A stretch of DNA of 64,000 bases from Rhynchosporium graminicola (GCA_900074885.1 FJUW01000078.1:83884-147883); one strand, 5' to 3'. Shown: positions 22,459-33,998, numbered from the stretch's first letter. Notes: a model not told the origin generated them from the letters alone. Numbers and translations: made by a program.

Positions 22459-25143
22459 ATGTCTACAGACGAGGGTTGGACTACTTGCAGTGAATCAGAG
22501 CCTGAGGGTGAGCCAGTCGGACGGAACGAAATGCAGGAACTACTAGATAAGTTTCGCAAGAAAGTCTCTTCTCGCAAGCCATCAAGATCTGGAACATCCG
22601 CCACAAAGGCCAGCATCGCCAACAAGGACACATCTCGATCTGAAGCGACCGCACCTGGTCCGAAGGCTCCGAAGAAAAAGTATTCTAAGCATCAGGGCAA
22701 ACGGCCAGAGTCAACCACACAAACAGAGTCAATCGTAGTCTCGGATATTCCAACAGTTCAAAGCTCCAAGCCTCAGGCTGAACTACCAAAGTCAGACCGA
22801 TTCAACGGTGGTTTATCCGCATCAGCCTTCAACACCGGTGTTATTCCAACAGTTCAAAGCTCCAAGCCTCAGGCCGAACTACCAAAGTCAGACCGATTCA
22901 ACGGTGGTTTATCTGCATCAGCCTTCAACACCGGTGCTACCTCAGCTGCGTCTTCTTCTACAATCGACATCCAGCAGCTCAAGTCTACCGTCGCAGTCAA
23001 GCAAATTCCAGAGCTCCCACGAGAACTTGAGGCGGCGTATCAGCATACCATAAATAGCCAAGCAGCCCAGCTGCAAGAATGTGGCCAGCACCACGACCAT
23101 CCGCTTCTCAGCGGTACCTACAAACGAAAAATTCGGGAGGTCACGAACGAGCTCCAGAAGACGAGAATCAAGCTAGATATCCTCCAAAAGAACACGAAGT
23201 ACATCCGAGAAACGCAAGAAGAGATATATGCATCTGTTGATCTTGTACACCGAATGCTACCAAATGTTGGCCTTCCTGCATCTACGGTTGGCCTAATCAA
23301 GCATCTTGGCCTACAGGTTAAGCATTTCAGTTCTGAAGTGAAGAGAGTCATGATCGAGAAGCATGAAGCTCACCTTGCGTATGAGCGCAATCTCCCTGCC
23401 GAATCTAACGCCCCAGGTGTCCGAGCAGAGATGAACATGTTGACAGCTGCGTTGGAACGATCAGAAGCCCAGACAAAAGACCTTCGTGAGACAATGTTGG
23501 CTCACCTGAGGACGTTTCAAGAGACGGACCTTGAACGCTTCGTTAATATCATATCGCTAGAAAACGAGATAACCAATCTCAAGGCGCAGGTTGAGCAGAA
23601 GGACAGTTGCATCAAGAAGAAGGCAGCTGAAACAGCCGACCAGGCAGCCCAGATCCTACTTCTCACAAGCGACAGTGAGATAGCCAGGCAGAATGCAGCC
23701 CACCAGATCGTGGTTGCTACAGTGGCTAGCGAGAAGGTTGAGTCTCTGTCACGAGTACAGAGATGGATGTCAACAGTAGCGAGGCTTATATTCCTGATAC
23801 TTCCGTGGGGCTTGACGCTCGTTCCTTTGAGCCAGGCTGCAGGACCTCCAGCTACTGAGATGTCTCAGACCCAGGAGATTTTCACCGGTACTGTAAGTTT
23901 GTCTTCAGCAAGGTGTGGGATGTGAGGATCATAAGCTTCTGCTGACAGTTTGTAGGTCATGACTTGGACCTATCTAATCTTGAAGTTCTTTGCAAATAAT
24001 GTACTCCGACTCGACGACGAACTCTCAGCTACAGATATCAACAGCCCGTCGAATGTCTCCTCAACACCATCCACGAATCTACACGCTGGAATGCCATCGA
24101 TCACAGACCCTACTATCTCTGCTGTACTTGCTATTACTTCAACAACCGTCACAATTCTGCCAGCTAGCGAATCTTCCAACCCGTCTTCGTCCCACACTAT
24201 TGTGCCCACGACTAATCCAACAGCATCCGCGAATATACTTGCTGGAGCGCCATCAATCGCACACTCTAGCTTCTCTACTGCCCCTACTACCATTTCAACA
24301 CCCTCCGCAATTCTGCCTTGCAAGACAGGCTCAACATGTTCCTCGGCTACCTCAATTGTACCTACTGCTATCTCGGCTTCATCCATGAATCTACCAGGTG
24401 GAGCACCATCGACCGGTTCCTCGGGTATTACCGTTATGCCTTCCGTTTCTTCAACACCATCCACAAATCTACCAGCTTCAACTTCTTCCGCACAATCCAT
24501 GCCACTCACATCCATACCTACTGTAATCGCACAGCGCACAAAGCCTACAAGAGCTCAGGACACACAGATCAGAAACAAGGGCAAGCTCGTCAACAAGCTC
24601 GAGGTATCTTATGGATTCTCCGACCACCTTCCTGTCGATAGCTCTCCAGTCTTGCAAATCCTGCGAATCCTGTCACCAGCCGGCATTTCAAGTGTACTCC
24701 AGGCCTTGTTTGTTTTCATGGTGTCCATCTCAATGCTATTCATCTTCACGTATTCTGGATTGTCCAATTTGCATCAAGCCACTCAACTCTCCGTCATCAA
24801 TCAGCATTCAGCAACAACCCTTCTCACTCCAACATTTTGGGCAGTCACCTCTGGGGGTCCCCTTACCATCATTGACCTGGGCGATCCTGACCTCTGGCTC
24901 AAACCCCGTGTGGTTGAGGATCATACCTTTGAGGAGCTGGAAGATGAACCAGAGATAACCATCCTCCCATTCGCAGCTGTCGAAGTTCCAAATGGATCAA
25001 ACGAGCGAATGCCAGTGTCGAATGAGCCAGAGCCATCCACCGATATCAAAGTTACGTGGTTCAAGGTGTTGAGTAAGGCGGCGCATGTGGGGGTACTTGG
25101 AGTCGCGTTGTGGAGAGACTTGCACTACGGTGCTCGTCGATAG
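22459..25143 (+). CDS. Ser/Thr-rich coiled-coil membrane protein, 2 exons (873 aa)
   Basis: Exons 22459-23892 and 23956-25143, with a 63-nt intron (GTAAGT..TGTAG, branch site gctgac at 23941) in phase 0. Residues 1-90 are acidic, then basic. Residues 97-160 are two copies of a 32-residue unit (IPTVQSSKPQAELPKSDRFN...). Coiled-coil stretches follow (about 215-260 and 305-410; KIREVTNELQKTRIKLDILQ, ENEITNLKAQVEQKDS). A hydrophobic segment ARLIFLILPWGLTLVPL lies at about 440-458. After the intron come ~200 residues rich in Ser/Thr/Pro/Ala with repeated S-T-N-L-x-A-G-x-P-S-I motifs, then a strong membrane segment (LFVFMVSISMLFIFTYSGL) at about 727-745 and an acidic C-terminal part. It ends in a repeat unit that continues past the stop codon. 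No family is recognised. The open frame, clean intron and synonymous repeat differences argue for a working gene. Confidence 0.75.
22747..22938 (+). repeat. 96-bp tandem duplication inside the coding region
   Basis: Two head-to-tail 96-bp units (22747-22842 and 22843-22938), 32 codons each. They differ at only a few bases: two are synonymous (gct/gcc, tcc/tct) and the rest lie in the last two codons of the unit. In frame, it adds a second copy of a Pro/Ser/Lys-rich segment without disturbing the protein. Confidence 0.9.
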
Positions 25144-25575
25144 GATTACGAGATCTTTTTTTCCTTTGTCATTGCGTGGGGAGTTTTTCATTTGTGGATT
25201 TTACGAGTGGATATGGAAGTTGGCGCCGGGATGTACAGAGAATTGCACCTCGGTACTCTTCGATAGGACTATGAGAGTTGTCTTTCTTTTGTCGTCGCAT
25301 GGGGAGGTGTATTTGTGGATTCTGCGACTGGATATGGAAGTTGGTGCCGGACTGTGGAGAGAATTGCACCTTGGTGCTCGTCGATATGACTACGAGAGTT
25401 GTTTTTCCTTTTTTGTCGCGTGGGGAGTTGTATTTCAGGACTTCTGCGAGTGGACATGATACTTTGTGTCAGAGCGTGGAGAGACTTGTACTTCGGTGCT
25501 CGTCGATAGGACCATGAGGGTTGTTTTTTCCTTGTTATTGAGTGTACAGCTGCGTCTGTGGGTTTCTGCGAGTGG
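25085..25575 (+). repeat. ~122-bp minisatellite spanning the stop codon of the 22459 gene
   Basis: Four degenerate copies of a unit. Anchor: gtggagagacttgcactacggtgct-like, then cgtcgatag. The cga triplet falls at 25138, 25261, 25382 and 25504, so periods are 123, 121 and 122 bp. The first copy encodes the last residues of the gene (WRDLHYGARR-stop). The second copy stays in the same frame (123 = 41 codons) and repeats the -LR-stop ending, so the stop codon itself is part of the repeat. Later copies lose frame and one loses the stop (cgatatgac). Confidence 0.8.
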
Positions 25576-28500
25576 ATGGATATCAAAAAAAAGGCCCATG
25601 TATTTCTTATGTCGAAGATCCTGGTGAAGGCGTTCTTCTTAAGAGTCGTACCGTCACGCCAGCGACTTGGAATGATCTGGACAGACTTGAGAGGCAGACT
25701 CTCAGGGACGGCGCAGATACCACGAGCCCCCCTTCCCGTATTTTACAGCTTTGAGTTGGTAGTCAATCCTCTGCTGCGAATACTTGGAAGGGGGATCCTT
25801 GTGGTGTCTTGCAACTAACTGAGAGTGCAAATTTCTTGTCTGGAGAGTGAATTCTGGGGAACTGGTGGGATGGTGCGATGATTGAGGGGAATGCAGAAGC
25901 CGGGATCGGAGACTATGGCCATGTAGGATTAAAGTGAGAATGAGTAGAGAGAAATGAAAACCAGAGTAGAAGAAATGTCTGATTCTTAGTTCCCAAACGT
26001 TCAGTGATCACAGGTAATGAGACCTTGTATAAAGAAAACAGCAGGAAGTAGAATATCCGTGTCGCGTAACTCTCCTATTGGAAAACTCGAATAGTTTGTT
26101 GTATATTACGGTTTTCAAAGCTCATCATCAATTATGTGTACGTCCCTCTCTCCACCTCCAATGATCGCGACTGCTCTAACACCCACGAGCAAATTGCCCT
26201 CCCACAATCACTCCTAGAGGCAACGAAGCCGTGAGTCTCTTATCAACAACACCAAAATCCTCCCATGCGATTTCCCATCCTCCTGGGATTTTTTTGTGTC
26301 TATTACTGACTCTCGTGTTGATCACATCGCAAAGACCGGAGCCAAAATGCTTCAGCGCTCTGCCGATATTGCCGAGTGCTACAACCTTCTGGCTGTAGAC
26401 TGAGGACCCATCAATGAGCATCTGAAGAGAAGGCGAGGATTGGAGGCGGTTTGGCTGTTGAATCTGCAGTACCAAGCCACTTGCTCCTGGGAGAATCACC
26501 AAGTGATGCTCCTAATGTCAAGATTCCGACGCCTCGGTGACAGACGTGGGACGTTCGGACTGCAGTGACTCGACGGTCGAGGACAGAGACGGAAAGTCGG
26601 TTTTTGACGACCTTGAAGCCTCTGTCGAGGTATAGCTCAAATGCTCGGTATCTGTATGTGTGAGACCGATCAGGGTCATCTGACCAGAGGCTTAAAGTTC
26701 GTGCCGATGCCGATTTCGTTCTACAGCTACCAGCTCAATCCAAACTATGGCTGCTTGTCATAAACTTTATCTGTTTCTTCATATCTTAGCACATATACGA
26801 GGAAAAGCCTTCTGAAGTGCCATCTCCGCTTGAGCATACAAGAATTCCTTCCTTAATATTTGCAGAAGAGGATTCGCATTACTCGATCTTGATCGGGAGA
26901 ATAACAGAGACAGAGGCTCGATCAGGATGCCTCGAGACGCTGAATAAGTTATTTTTGAGCGATAAGAATAGCACACGGCGGTTCGACCCCTTGTCAAGAA
27001 GCTAAGTTCTGGGCTAGAATTACAACAGCAGCACTTCTCCGGCACAGAGCGAGCTACTCGAACGGCTGGGGAGCATTGCGGATGAATCATAGTCTTGGTA
27101 AGATCACTCGAGCAAAGCAACCAGCACTTAGGAGATAAAGCTCGCATGCTGTGTTTGCTAAAGTGGAAGTTGAAGAGTGTTCGAGAGGACAAAAGGAGGC
27201 ATCTGCAAATCGTTTTCTCAAATAAATACGCATCTAGGGGTATGATGTGATTCCGCCACTACACTACTCACCACGAACTCATATTTAGCCAGCCTCCTGT
27301 CCCCTCAACCTGCTGGTAGGAAAAGGGAAAAAGGTATATCAAATTCAATCTTGTTTCGGATCACAGTCACCTTCGGCAAAGAACAGCCAGAATCCTGCCT
27401 AATAACTTCGTAGACATTTGGATAAGGCTCCCCGTTTCGCTGAAGGTGAAAGCTAAGGCAGTGGCTCATTTTACACAATGAGGCCGCAATTGTGAGCACG
27501 GGTCTGGCTCCTGTTGACAAGCTGTCATGGACATTCTCATCACCTTTTAGCACGTTCCAATTGACTATAAATGCTTCAAATGAAATGGTCTAAAAGTCTA
27601 CGAGCTTTACCTCCATATTTGAAGTAATATATGCATCTGATTTTCATCAAAGAGCAGCACATTCTCTCTTACAGCAAAGTTAAGAAAGACAGGTTGGCTT
27701 GTCCCCAGCAATTACCATCTTTGGCCCCCTTCCCTTCTGCCCAATCTTATTTTTTCTCTTCAAGCTCTGGACAGACTCTGGTGTATTCTCTTTCTCCTAA
27801 TACTGATAGAAATTCAACTTCATGCAAGCCCTTCACGGCAACTCGACCTGCCTGAGTAAGCTTTCGCCCTTAGGAGCTGCGAGCCATCTTCGAAGTCTCG
27901 ATGTGCTCCACCTGTAATACGAAGCACCTCCGGATTACTTATCTTCCATATCTCCTCGCACTAGTCTGACACCTCAATAATTCGCATGCGCGGTATACAA
28001 GTGTAGCTTGAGGCTCGCTGGATCGGAGATGGCGTAACTCTTCATGTTTTCCGCGCGGGACAGGAGCTTGCGCAGATGTTATGAACTTAATCTACGAGGC
28101 GTGAATACTAGGAGCATCATATCAAGGCTAGCTACTCCTTAGGATAGAGGACCAGTCCAAGAGAACACGCCATCATTGCTCAACTTACGGGCTCGTCCCC
28201 ATGGATTGATACAGTAAATCAGGCAATATGAGGGATACTGCCGTTGCAATTGAAGGATTTAGCGGTGCGCTCAGTCCCACGGATCTGCGTAGCGTAGCCT
28301 ACCTGTTTTCTCTGCTTGTATTCTGATGGAGCTATAAGAATGCAGAATCGAGCAGCTTCAAAATCCAGAATCAAACATCGGGTTGCTGATTAGGGCAAGG
28401 GGAAGGGCTCTTTATGCTGAGTAGTTGCTCTTTCTATTTTTCTTTCTTACTCTCTTCTAGTGTCAACAGTCTCTCTATACTTCCCGTGGGCCTCATCAAC

Positions 28501-29002
28501 AACTTACCAACGAGTCTTATTATCGGTCTGCTCGCAAATCTCAGCATCTCTATCTCTCCGAGGCTAGAACAGGCAAAGACCCTGCATTAGCTTCACCAGA
28601 CGGGCCGCTCATCTCCAATTTATCCGGGGTAAACGCTACAGCCCGAGTAGCGCCGTGCGGGGTAATAACTAGCACCAATCGACACCTAGTGACCTGTTGG
28701 CAACTCGCACGTCTGAGGTAAGAGGAATGTTTGGGAGTCCTTAACTGCGCTGATGGTTTCACGCAGCGGGTATTTGGGGCTGCATGGAGAGAACGAGGGG
28801 ATCTCCATCCCCCCCTAACTTCAGTTTCCTGATTGAAACCCACTAACTCCAGCTGGTCCTCCATTTTTGTCCCTCGATCAGTATTACATCAACCTCTCCG
28901 CGCAGACTCTCTAGATATCTCATTTCCACTGCTATCTTCTTAAACAAGCAAGTCCTTATGACCTAGAAAGACTACCCAACAAACCTCCACCCAGCCGCGA
29001 GA
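25576..29002. other. Intergenic, no gene supported
   Basis: About 3.4 kb. Several 60-137-codon frames exist on both strands but none shows a recognisable domain, signal peptide or plausible splice partner. The minus-strand frame at 26176-26502 has protein-like composition but no family. No RNA gene or repeat is supported. Confidence 0.3.
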
Positions 29003-29354
29003 ATGTCCCCTCTCGCACGACGTCCCATCCTTTCCGCCCTCACAAGAACCAGACTCCAACGAGCAGGCATCCAGCAAGCCAGATCGTACGCAACTTCTCG
29101 CATTCCCATTGCTGTCAATGGACAGGCTGCGTGGGGAGCACACTGGAAGAATGCTGGGAGTGTTGCCATGATGTTCGTTTCTCTATTTCCTTCTTGTTAC
29201 TGTCGTATGGGGGAGTAGAGGGTGGGTACGGAGAGAGTAAATGAAATTGTGCTGATAAGTTTGTGCAATAAGGTATTTCCCCGTCGTGGGTGTCGTTATG
29301 TTTTGGCCGTATGCGGTTCCGCCTGTTATGGATTATATTGAGGCTAGACTTTGA
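29003..29354 (+). CDS. Small mitochondrial-type membrane protein, 2 exons (83 aa)
   Basis: Exons 29003-29172 and 29273-29354, with a 100-nt intron (GTTCGT..ATAAG, phase 2; branch-like gctgataag). The start MSPLARRPILSALTRTRLQR is Arg/Ser/Leu-rich without acidic residues, followed by ARSYATSR, a typical mitochondrial presequence with an R-x-Y-cleavage-like site. Exon 2 encodes YFPVVGVVMFWPYAVPPVMD, a single likely membrane span, and ends YIEARL. This architecture fits a small accessory subunit of an inner-membrane complex, but the exact subunit is not recognised. The donor GTTCGT is unusual; the reading through the junction (AT|G TAT TTC) is clean. Confidence 0.6.
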
Positions 29355-30052
29355 GGGGTTGATGAGTTCTGTTAGGGATATAAGGGAGGCTTTCATGTCT
29401 GTTTGCGGGTCGGGAGATATGGGCTTTTAAGGTTTGAGCCAGTTGCTCAAACTATCGGATTTGTAGATGGGTCTACAGCTTTGGTTGAGATTACCGAGGA
29501 TTGAGAATGGCTGCTTGCAATCACGCATCACAAAATCATCAGATCGTGCTTTACGCATTCTTCTCTCGAGGTAAAATTTGGAAAAATGTGCTGTCTTTTC
29601 ACCTGAAGCTCGTGCCTTTACCATTGCGTACTTCACGAGAATATGGAATTGTGGCTACTTCCCAGGAGGAATTCCTCAACACATAGCTTCTCGTTATCAA
29701 CACATCCATTTCACTCCTCCACAGCTTCTTCACTACGATCTAGTCTAGCTCGATGATCTGCACAGATGAAACTGGTACTAATACATCTCGCAGCGCGGCC
29801 CAGTGTACGGGAATTAAAAGCATAAAGACCTTTGGTTGTCTATCGTGTGTCGTGGAGTTCCTGGCTTATGGAAGGAGTGAGGGTGATCAGGTTGAGGAAT
29901 TGTGATATGTGGAACGTCAAGTATGCACGTACTTGGGGTTGCATATATACCTTACATGCTACTTGACCCTATCGCAACTATTCAAAGAGGGGACGGATAA
30001 GCATCACTTGTCGATGCAATCAAGTAACTAAGTAAGAGAAGTCGCCAAGCAA
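29355..30052. other. Intergenic, up to the transposon boundary
   Basis: The 3' flank of the small mitochondrial-type gene and ordinary-composition sequence with no gene. CpA and TpG are still frequent here, in contrast to the DNA after 30061. Confidence 0.35.
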
Positions 30053-30060
30053 GTCGTCTA
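30053..30060. repeat. 8-bp target-site duplication, left copy (hAT1)
   Basis: gtcgtcta immediately before the left end of the hAT element; an identical gtcgtcta lies at 33613-33620 immediately after its right end. Confidence 0.95.
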
Positions 30061-32264
30061 CAGTGTGCGAAATGATTAGATTAGATTAGATTATTGCCTT
30101 CTAATCAAATCTAATCAAAGGAATTCGAGACCTAATCTAATCTAATCTAATTATAATCGATTATAATTGATTATAATCAATTAGGAAACGTGATATAAGT
30201 CTATACCTAATCGGGCTTAGAATCTCGCTTAGGCTACCTCGATAGGCTTAGCTCCCGCGAGGCGAAGAAAAGGGTAAACACGACGCCGAATATCCTAGAA
30301 TACTCTATTATAAATCAAATTCTACTATTCTATTAGTAATACTAGCTTATAAATAGACTATTAGTAATATAATAGTCTAAGAAGCTTTAGTTACTACTAG
30401 AAAGCACTAGAAATCAATTTATAATCGATTTATAATAGAAAGTTCTATCGATTTCTAGACTATTCTATCGACTTCTATTACTTATAAATCAACGAACAAT
30501 TAATAATACGCTTAGCAATCGTTCTAGAGGCTTTCTAATCTATAGATTCTTCTAGAATAGATAGCTTTAGTATATAATAACTACTATTCCCTCGTAGAAT
30601 TCGAATTATCTTCCTTAGATTTATCGATCCTTTTACTACTATATCTATTATATCTATACCTATCTTACTACTCGCTTATATACTTATATATATCTCTATA
30701 TATTTATAATATCTTCCTCTACTAGTTATCAAACAGCTACTAGTATAAATCGAGCGCAAAATAACCCTAACTATACGATTAATATTAACGATTTACCTCT
30801 TATCTTTAAAAAGGGTCTCTTTTCTAAGACTCTCGACGCTCCTAATACTGACCCCGATAGTCCTAGACTAGTTACTATTAAGTGCTTATATAAGGGCTGC
30901 TCGTAAGTTATATAATTTATTCTAATATAAGATATAATACTAATACTACTATAGAAAAGTCTTTAAAGGGCAAAGAGTTAATCACTCTACGAGTAACTAT
31001 ATTACTCATTATAAGGCTAATCATAAGGCCTTTAATATACAAAGACTCTTAATAAACTTAGATATAGAGTCTAGTAAGTTATATTCTTTATATATAAGAT
31101 AATATACTAATTATTAATAGATACTTCCGACTTCGAAGAGACTTCTAGTTAAGGGAGTAGTAGTACGCAAGCTACTATTACTCAAGCCTTTAGCTCTAGC
31201 TCTTTAAGAGGCACTAAAAGGCCTGCCTCGCCTATCAAAGAGCCTTTTAATCAGAAGAATTATAAGCTTCTATTAATGCGATTTATTATCGAAAATAATC
31301 TATCGTTTAGAAGTATTATAAGTACTTCTTTTAGAGAGTTAACTCTCTATCTTAACGAGTAAGTCTATCTATACCTTATAATTATTATTATTAATATATT
31401 AACTTCTTAATAAGCAATCTCCTCTCTTATATAATAAGATATTACACGATTATTTAAGTAGTATCTATAAAGAGAGAAGAGATATAATTTAGAGTAATCT
31501 TACTCTGAATATTAAAGAGAAAGGCTATTTTTCTTTGACGCTAGACGCGTGGACTGCTATAAATCAAGACGCTTATCTAGGTATTACTATATAAGTTTTC
31601 TAATAATCTATTTAAATAAATATAATACTAATTATAATAGACACTATATAAATAGCGACTTTAAACTTAAGTCATATGCTATAGCTATAGCTTACTTAAG
31701 CGAGCCTCACTCCGGCAAAAATATATATAAAGTACTAGCTAAGGCTTTAAAAGAGTACGGAATAGAAGATAGTATTATAAGGTATTTAATCTACTAATAA
31801 TTAACTTACTTATATTAACTAATTATCTATAGTATTACTAGAGATAACGCTAGCTCGAACGATACTCTTCTTAAAGCCTTTAAAGAAGACTACGATCTAA
31901 AGGGGTTTAAATTTCAAGGAGATATAGCGTGCTTAGCTCACGTGCTAAACCTTATCGTTCAAGATATATTAAAGAATATAATTAAGGACGCTTATAGCGA
32001 ACTTGATAATAGAGGAGATATTGCAAATATCGAGAATAATCGAGACGAAGAGCTTAATAGTAGTAAGTTAATTCCCTTATTATTTATAATAATAAGATAT
32101 ATACTAATTAAAATAGATATATCTTTATAGAAAAAGATTAGAACTATTATATTAGGGCTTAAGTACTCGGGAGAAAATAATAGAGCTTTAAAGAGGCATA
32201 TCGAGGCCTTAGAGATTAAAAATCCTCGATTTCCGCAACTCGGTAAGTTATTAATTTATTACTC

Positions 32265-32301
<37 letters not shown>

Positions 32302-33612
32302 ATACTAATACTTTTATAGATCAAAAGACTAGGTAGTCTTCGATAGCTAATATACTAAAAAACTTCCTTAATATTTAGCCTGCTATATCGGCTGTAATAT
32401 CGAATTCGGAGTCTAAATCGTTTAAGAAGAATCGAGCTATATTACTTCTTAGCGACAGAGAGCTAGACTATATTAGGAAGTGCTTACGGATATTCGATAT
32501 ATTCGTTAAAGCGACTACAAAGCTACAGGCCGAGAAATACCCGACTATATACTACTTAGTTCCCGAAGTATATAAAATATATACTAAACTCGAAAACATT
32601 CGAGACGAGCTTAATCGCGTAAGTAATCCTTTATATTATTATATAATATACTAATTTAGACATATAGGAACCTTTTACCTCGGCTATTAATAAGGGAATC
32701 GCTAAACTCCGAAAGTATTACCCGAAAACCGGTATTACTAAGAGTAATAAAGCTATATATATTAGCTTAATTCTAGACCCTAGAATAAAATTAGAGGGAC
32801 TAAGTCTATTAGGACTTAGTAATCCGATTATAAGCGATATTAACGCTAAGCTTAAGGATGAATATAATTAGTAAGTTATCTTCTTATTAACTAATTAATA
32901 TTATACTAATTTAATAGCTTATAAATCCAAGAGAATATAGAGCTCCCTATGCCTAATAGAGAGCCTATAGCTATCGATAACGACGATCTCGATATATATA
33001 TTAACGAAGAAGAAGAAGAGTTCGACGAACTAGACTTTTATTTAGAAGAAAGAAGATCGAATTTCAAGGTAAGTTATTATATATCTATCTTATTTAATAT
33101 ACTAATATTATATATAGATTAAGCCTTTAGACTATTGGGCTATTAATAAGGATAAATACCCTATATTATCCTTATTAGTGCGGAAATATCTATAAATTCC
33201 AGCTACTTTAGCACCTTCCGAGAGATTCTTTAGCTTAGGAGCTTTAATAATAAATAAGCTAAGAAATAGGCTTTCTAAAGATACTTTCGAAGAGATTAGC
33301 TTACTAAAAAGCTAGGGTTTTATATTTGAAGAAGAAGAGAGAGAGGAGCTAGAGAAAGTTAATAATAACCCTAATAATATCTTTTTTATAGATATAGATT
33401 AGTTATTTATATAAAGAGACTTATATATATTTTTATTCTCTTTATATATATTTTTATATCTCTTATCTAATATAAAGCTAATCGATTATAATCAATGATT
33501 ATAAAAAGACCTAATCTAATCAAAGGAAATTTTAAGCTAATCTAATCTAATCTAATTATAATCGATTATAATCGATTAAAATCGATTAGGTTAATTATTT
33601 TTTCGCACACTG
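30061..33612 (+). mobile_element. hAT DNA transposon 1, complete, RIP-decayed (3552 bp)
   Basis: Left end CAGTGTGCGAAATGATTA and right end (reverse complement) CAGTGTGCGAAAAAATAATTA form terminal inverted repeats starting CAGTG, flanked by a perfect 8-bp duplication. Both are hallmarks of the hAT superfamily. Subterminal regions at both ends carry runs of TAATC/GATTA repeats followed by ATTATAATCGATTATAATCGATT-like palindromes (30074-30185 and 33475-33595), likely transposase-binding arrays. The body holds a decayed hAT transposase on the plus strand. CpA and TpG are almost absent while CpG is retained, and start and Gln codons are lost: the RIP pattern. The element inserted between a small mitochondrial-type gene and the amidase. 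Confidence 0.95.
30780..33402 (+). pseudogene. hAT transposase, RIP-decayed, multiple introns
   Basis: Pieces in order: a BED-finger-like start (IKCLYKGC at about 30880, then, after an intron at 30903-30954, ...NHSTSNYITHYKANHKAFN); the hAT signature LTLDAWTAINQDAYLGIT at about 31534-31590; SITRDNASSNDTLLKAF at about 31830-31880; GDIACLAHVLNLIVQDIL at about 31920-31975; and the C-terminal dimerisation region PATLAPSERFFSLGALII then NKLRNRLSKDTFEEISLLKS at about 33205-33315. Introns beginning GTAAGT with A/T-rich bodies lie at 30903-30954, 31074-31120, 31359 onward and further on. Stops such as TAG/TAA replace Gln codons and ATG starts read ATA. It cannot encode a working transposase. Confidence 0.88.
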
Positions 33613-33620
33613 GTCGTCTA
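33613..33620. repeat. 8-bp target-site duplication, right copy (hAT1)
   Basis: gtcgtcta, identical to 30053-30060. Confidence 0.95.
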
Positions 33621-33813
33621 GGGTGCCTCCAGGTCTTGTCCGTCTTCGTTATGGTATTTATAACGCGCTTGGGCTCACTCACTGCACTTCCCAGCCCCAC
33701 CTCCCGGTTTCTGCGCCCAGCTATACAACCCGAATCTCTCTGCATCGCCGTGGTCTTCTCCATCTCATACATAAACATACCATCTCATATACCTACATAT
33801 TTATCATCTCCTG

Positions 33814-33852
33814 CTCCATCTCCATCTCCATCTCCATCTCCATTTCCATCTC
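33814..33852. repeat. (CTCCAT)n hexanucleotide microsatellite
   Basis: About six copies of ctccat with one variant (ttccat), in pyrimidine-rich DNA between hAT1 and the amidase start, probably within the amidase promoter or leader. Confidence 0.9.
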
Positions 33853-33998
33853 ACCTTACTAGCAATTAGTCGTGCGTTGTCCGATTTGCCGTCCGTGCTA
33901 GCATCAAAGGTATTCCTCCAGTACCTCATTACGACAGCGTGTCGCGCTACAACGGTCGTTTTGTTGGTTGTTTGGTGATACACATATATAGCCAGCCA

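Noticed and set aside
26176..26502. 108-codon minus-strand frame as a gene
   Set aside because: Protein-like composition but no motif, no good start context and no partner exon; evidence too weak to call.
1..30052. tRNA genes
   Set aside because: I looked for paired A and B boxes near GGTTCRANYCC-like sequences and found none with a convincing cloverleaf; tRNAscan-SE would settle it.
30074..30095. Simple (GATTA)n microsatellite
   Set aside because: It lies inside the hAT end and is mirrored at the other end, so it is a subterminal element array and not an independent microsatellite.
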